Positions 63,898-64,000 of a stretch of 64,000 bases of DNA are shown piece by piece. The number at the start of each line of letters is the position of its first letter. Position 1 is the stretch's first letter. The stretch spans positions 230,908-294,907 of the forward strand of contig NZ_JAHKPH010000003.1 of the NCBI RefSeq assembly GCF_018860385.1. The letters are read 5' to 3'. The notes under the pieces are model-generated. The model ran no database searches. It was given only the letters and a program-made list of their open reading frames with translations, and was not told where the DNA came from. The position numbers and the translations under genes were made by a program. Origin of the DNA: Reinekea forsetii (GTDB taxonomy: Bacteria; Pseudomonadota; Gammaproteobacteria; Pseudomonadales; Natronospirillaceae).

Positions 63898-64000
63898 TGA
63901 TCTTCCCCCGATAAAATGGACACCTCGGGATTCACGCTGCCATTTGTTCATAATTAATTGGTGATATATACCCAATGCCTGAGTGTAACCTCACCGTGTT
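63898..64000 (-). mobile_element. IS3-family element, right end (partial)
   Basis: The sequence from 63898 (TGATCTTCCCCCGATAAAAT, then GGACACC on the plus strand) has the TG terminus of an IS3-type inverted repeat and abuts the transposase tail below. The element has inserted into the IS1182-like transposase. The other end and the target duplication lie outside the window. Confidence 0.65.
63932..64000 (-). CDS. IS3-family transposase OrfB, C-terminal end (partial)
   Basis: The last 22 codons before TGA read NTVRLHSGIGYISPINYEQM then AA, the common IS3 OrfB ending (R-x-H-S-x-x-G-Y-x-S-P). The rest, including the DDE residues, lies beyond the window. Confidence 0.8.
   Translation of the reverse strand, partial: NTVRLHSGIGYISPINYEQMAA

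Overview
The window looks like a chromosomal segment of a marine gammaproteobacterium, by gene content closest to Oceanospirillales-type bacteria (Reinekea/Saccharospirillum-like; genus-level placement is inference). Pointers are a PhhA/PhhB/HPPD/TyrR aromatic degradation block, fabA-fabB, a fused pntA, a TakP-type TRAP transporter for keto acids, many cyclic-di-GMP proteins and a moderately AT-rich base composition. No tRNA, rRNA, CRISPR array or prophage was seen.

Layout. 1-144 is the tail of metH. 295-2889 is a membrane-anchored EAL phosphodiesterase. 2873-7026 (minus) is an aromatic amino acid module: hpd, tyrR, phhB, phhA, with TyrR-box-like operators before hpd and tyrR. 7168-9287 (minus) holds a glycosyltransferase, a PAP2 phosphatase and a HIT protein. 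9376-16479 (plus) holds a FemAB-like acyltransferase, gloA, proS, a CBS protein and ydiJ. 16481-22107 is a TPP-riboswitch-controlled thiamine operon, thiC-thiO-thiS-thiG-thiDE. 22104-24149 holds yqaA, yfbR and a RutR-like regulator. 24222-26563 is a histidine kinase plus TPR response regulator, divergent from a two-gene surface/secretion locus (26741-30239). Then come fabA-fabB, small genes, kbl-tdh, an acyltransferase, a TakP-type TRAP operon (one permease with a large coiled-coil tail) and pntAB. 45603-51670 is a second c-di-GMP/chemotaxis-like cluster (GAF-EAL, CheB-CheR hybrid, PAS-GGDEF-EAL). 52855-56643 encodes a very large lipoprotein with two cysteine-rich PAN/apple-like modules.

From about 56.9 kb to the end the character changes to accessory DNA. 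There are gene relics (GFA-family and GST fragments), small GNAT and phosphatase genes, then an integron-type gene-cassette array (about 60.1-63.1 kb, minus strand). Six complete cassettes each begin with seven bases that are the exact reverse complement of the start of their own attC-like site. The array is cut at the right by an IS1182-like transposase, itself interrupted by an IS3-family element that runs off the window.

The two strongest candidates for something new are: (1) a Slam-like (type XI secretion-like) TPR/beta-barrel outer-membrane protein next to a protein joining an N-terminal FecR domain to a C-terminal TbpB-like barrel, divergent from a two-component pair; and (2) the integrase-less (within this window) cassette array with its relaxed but self-complementary core sites.
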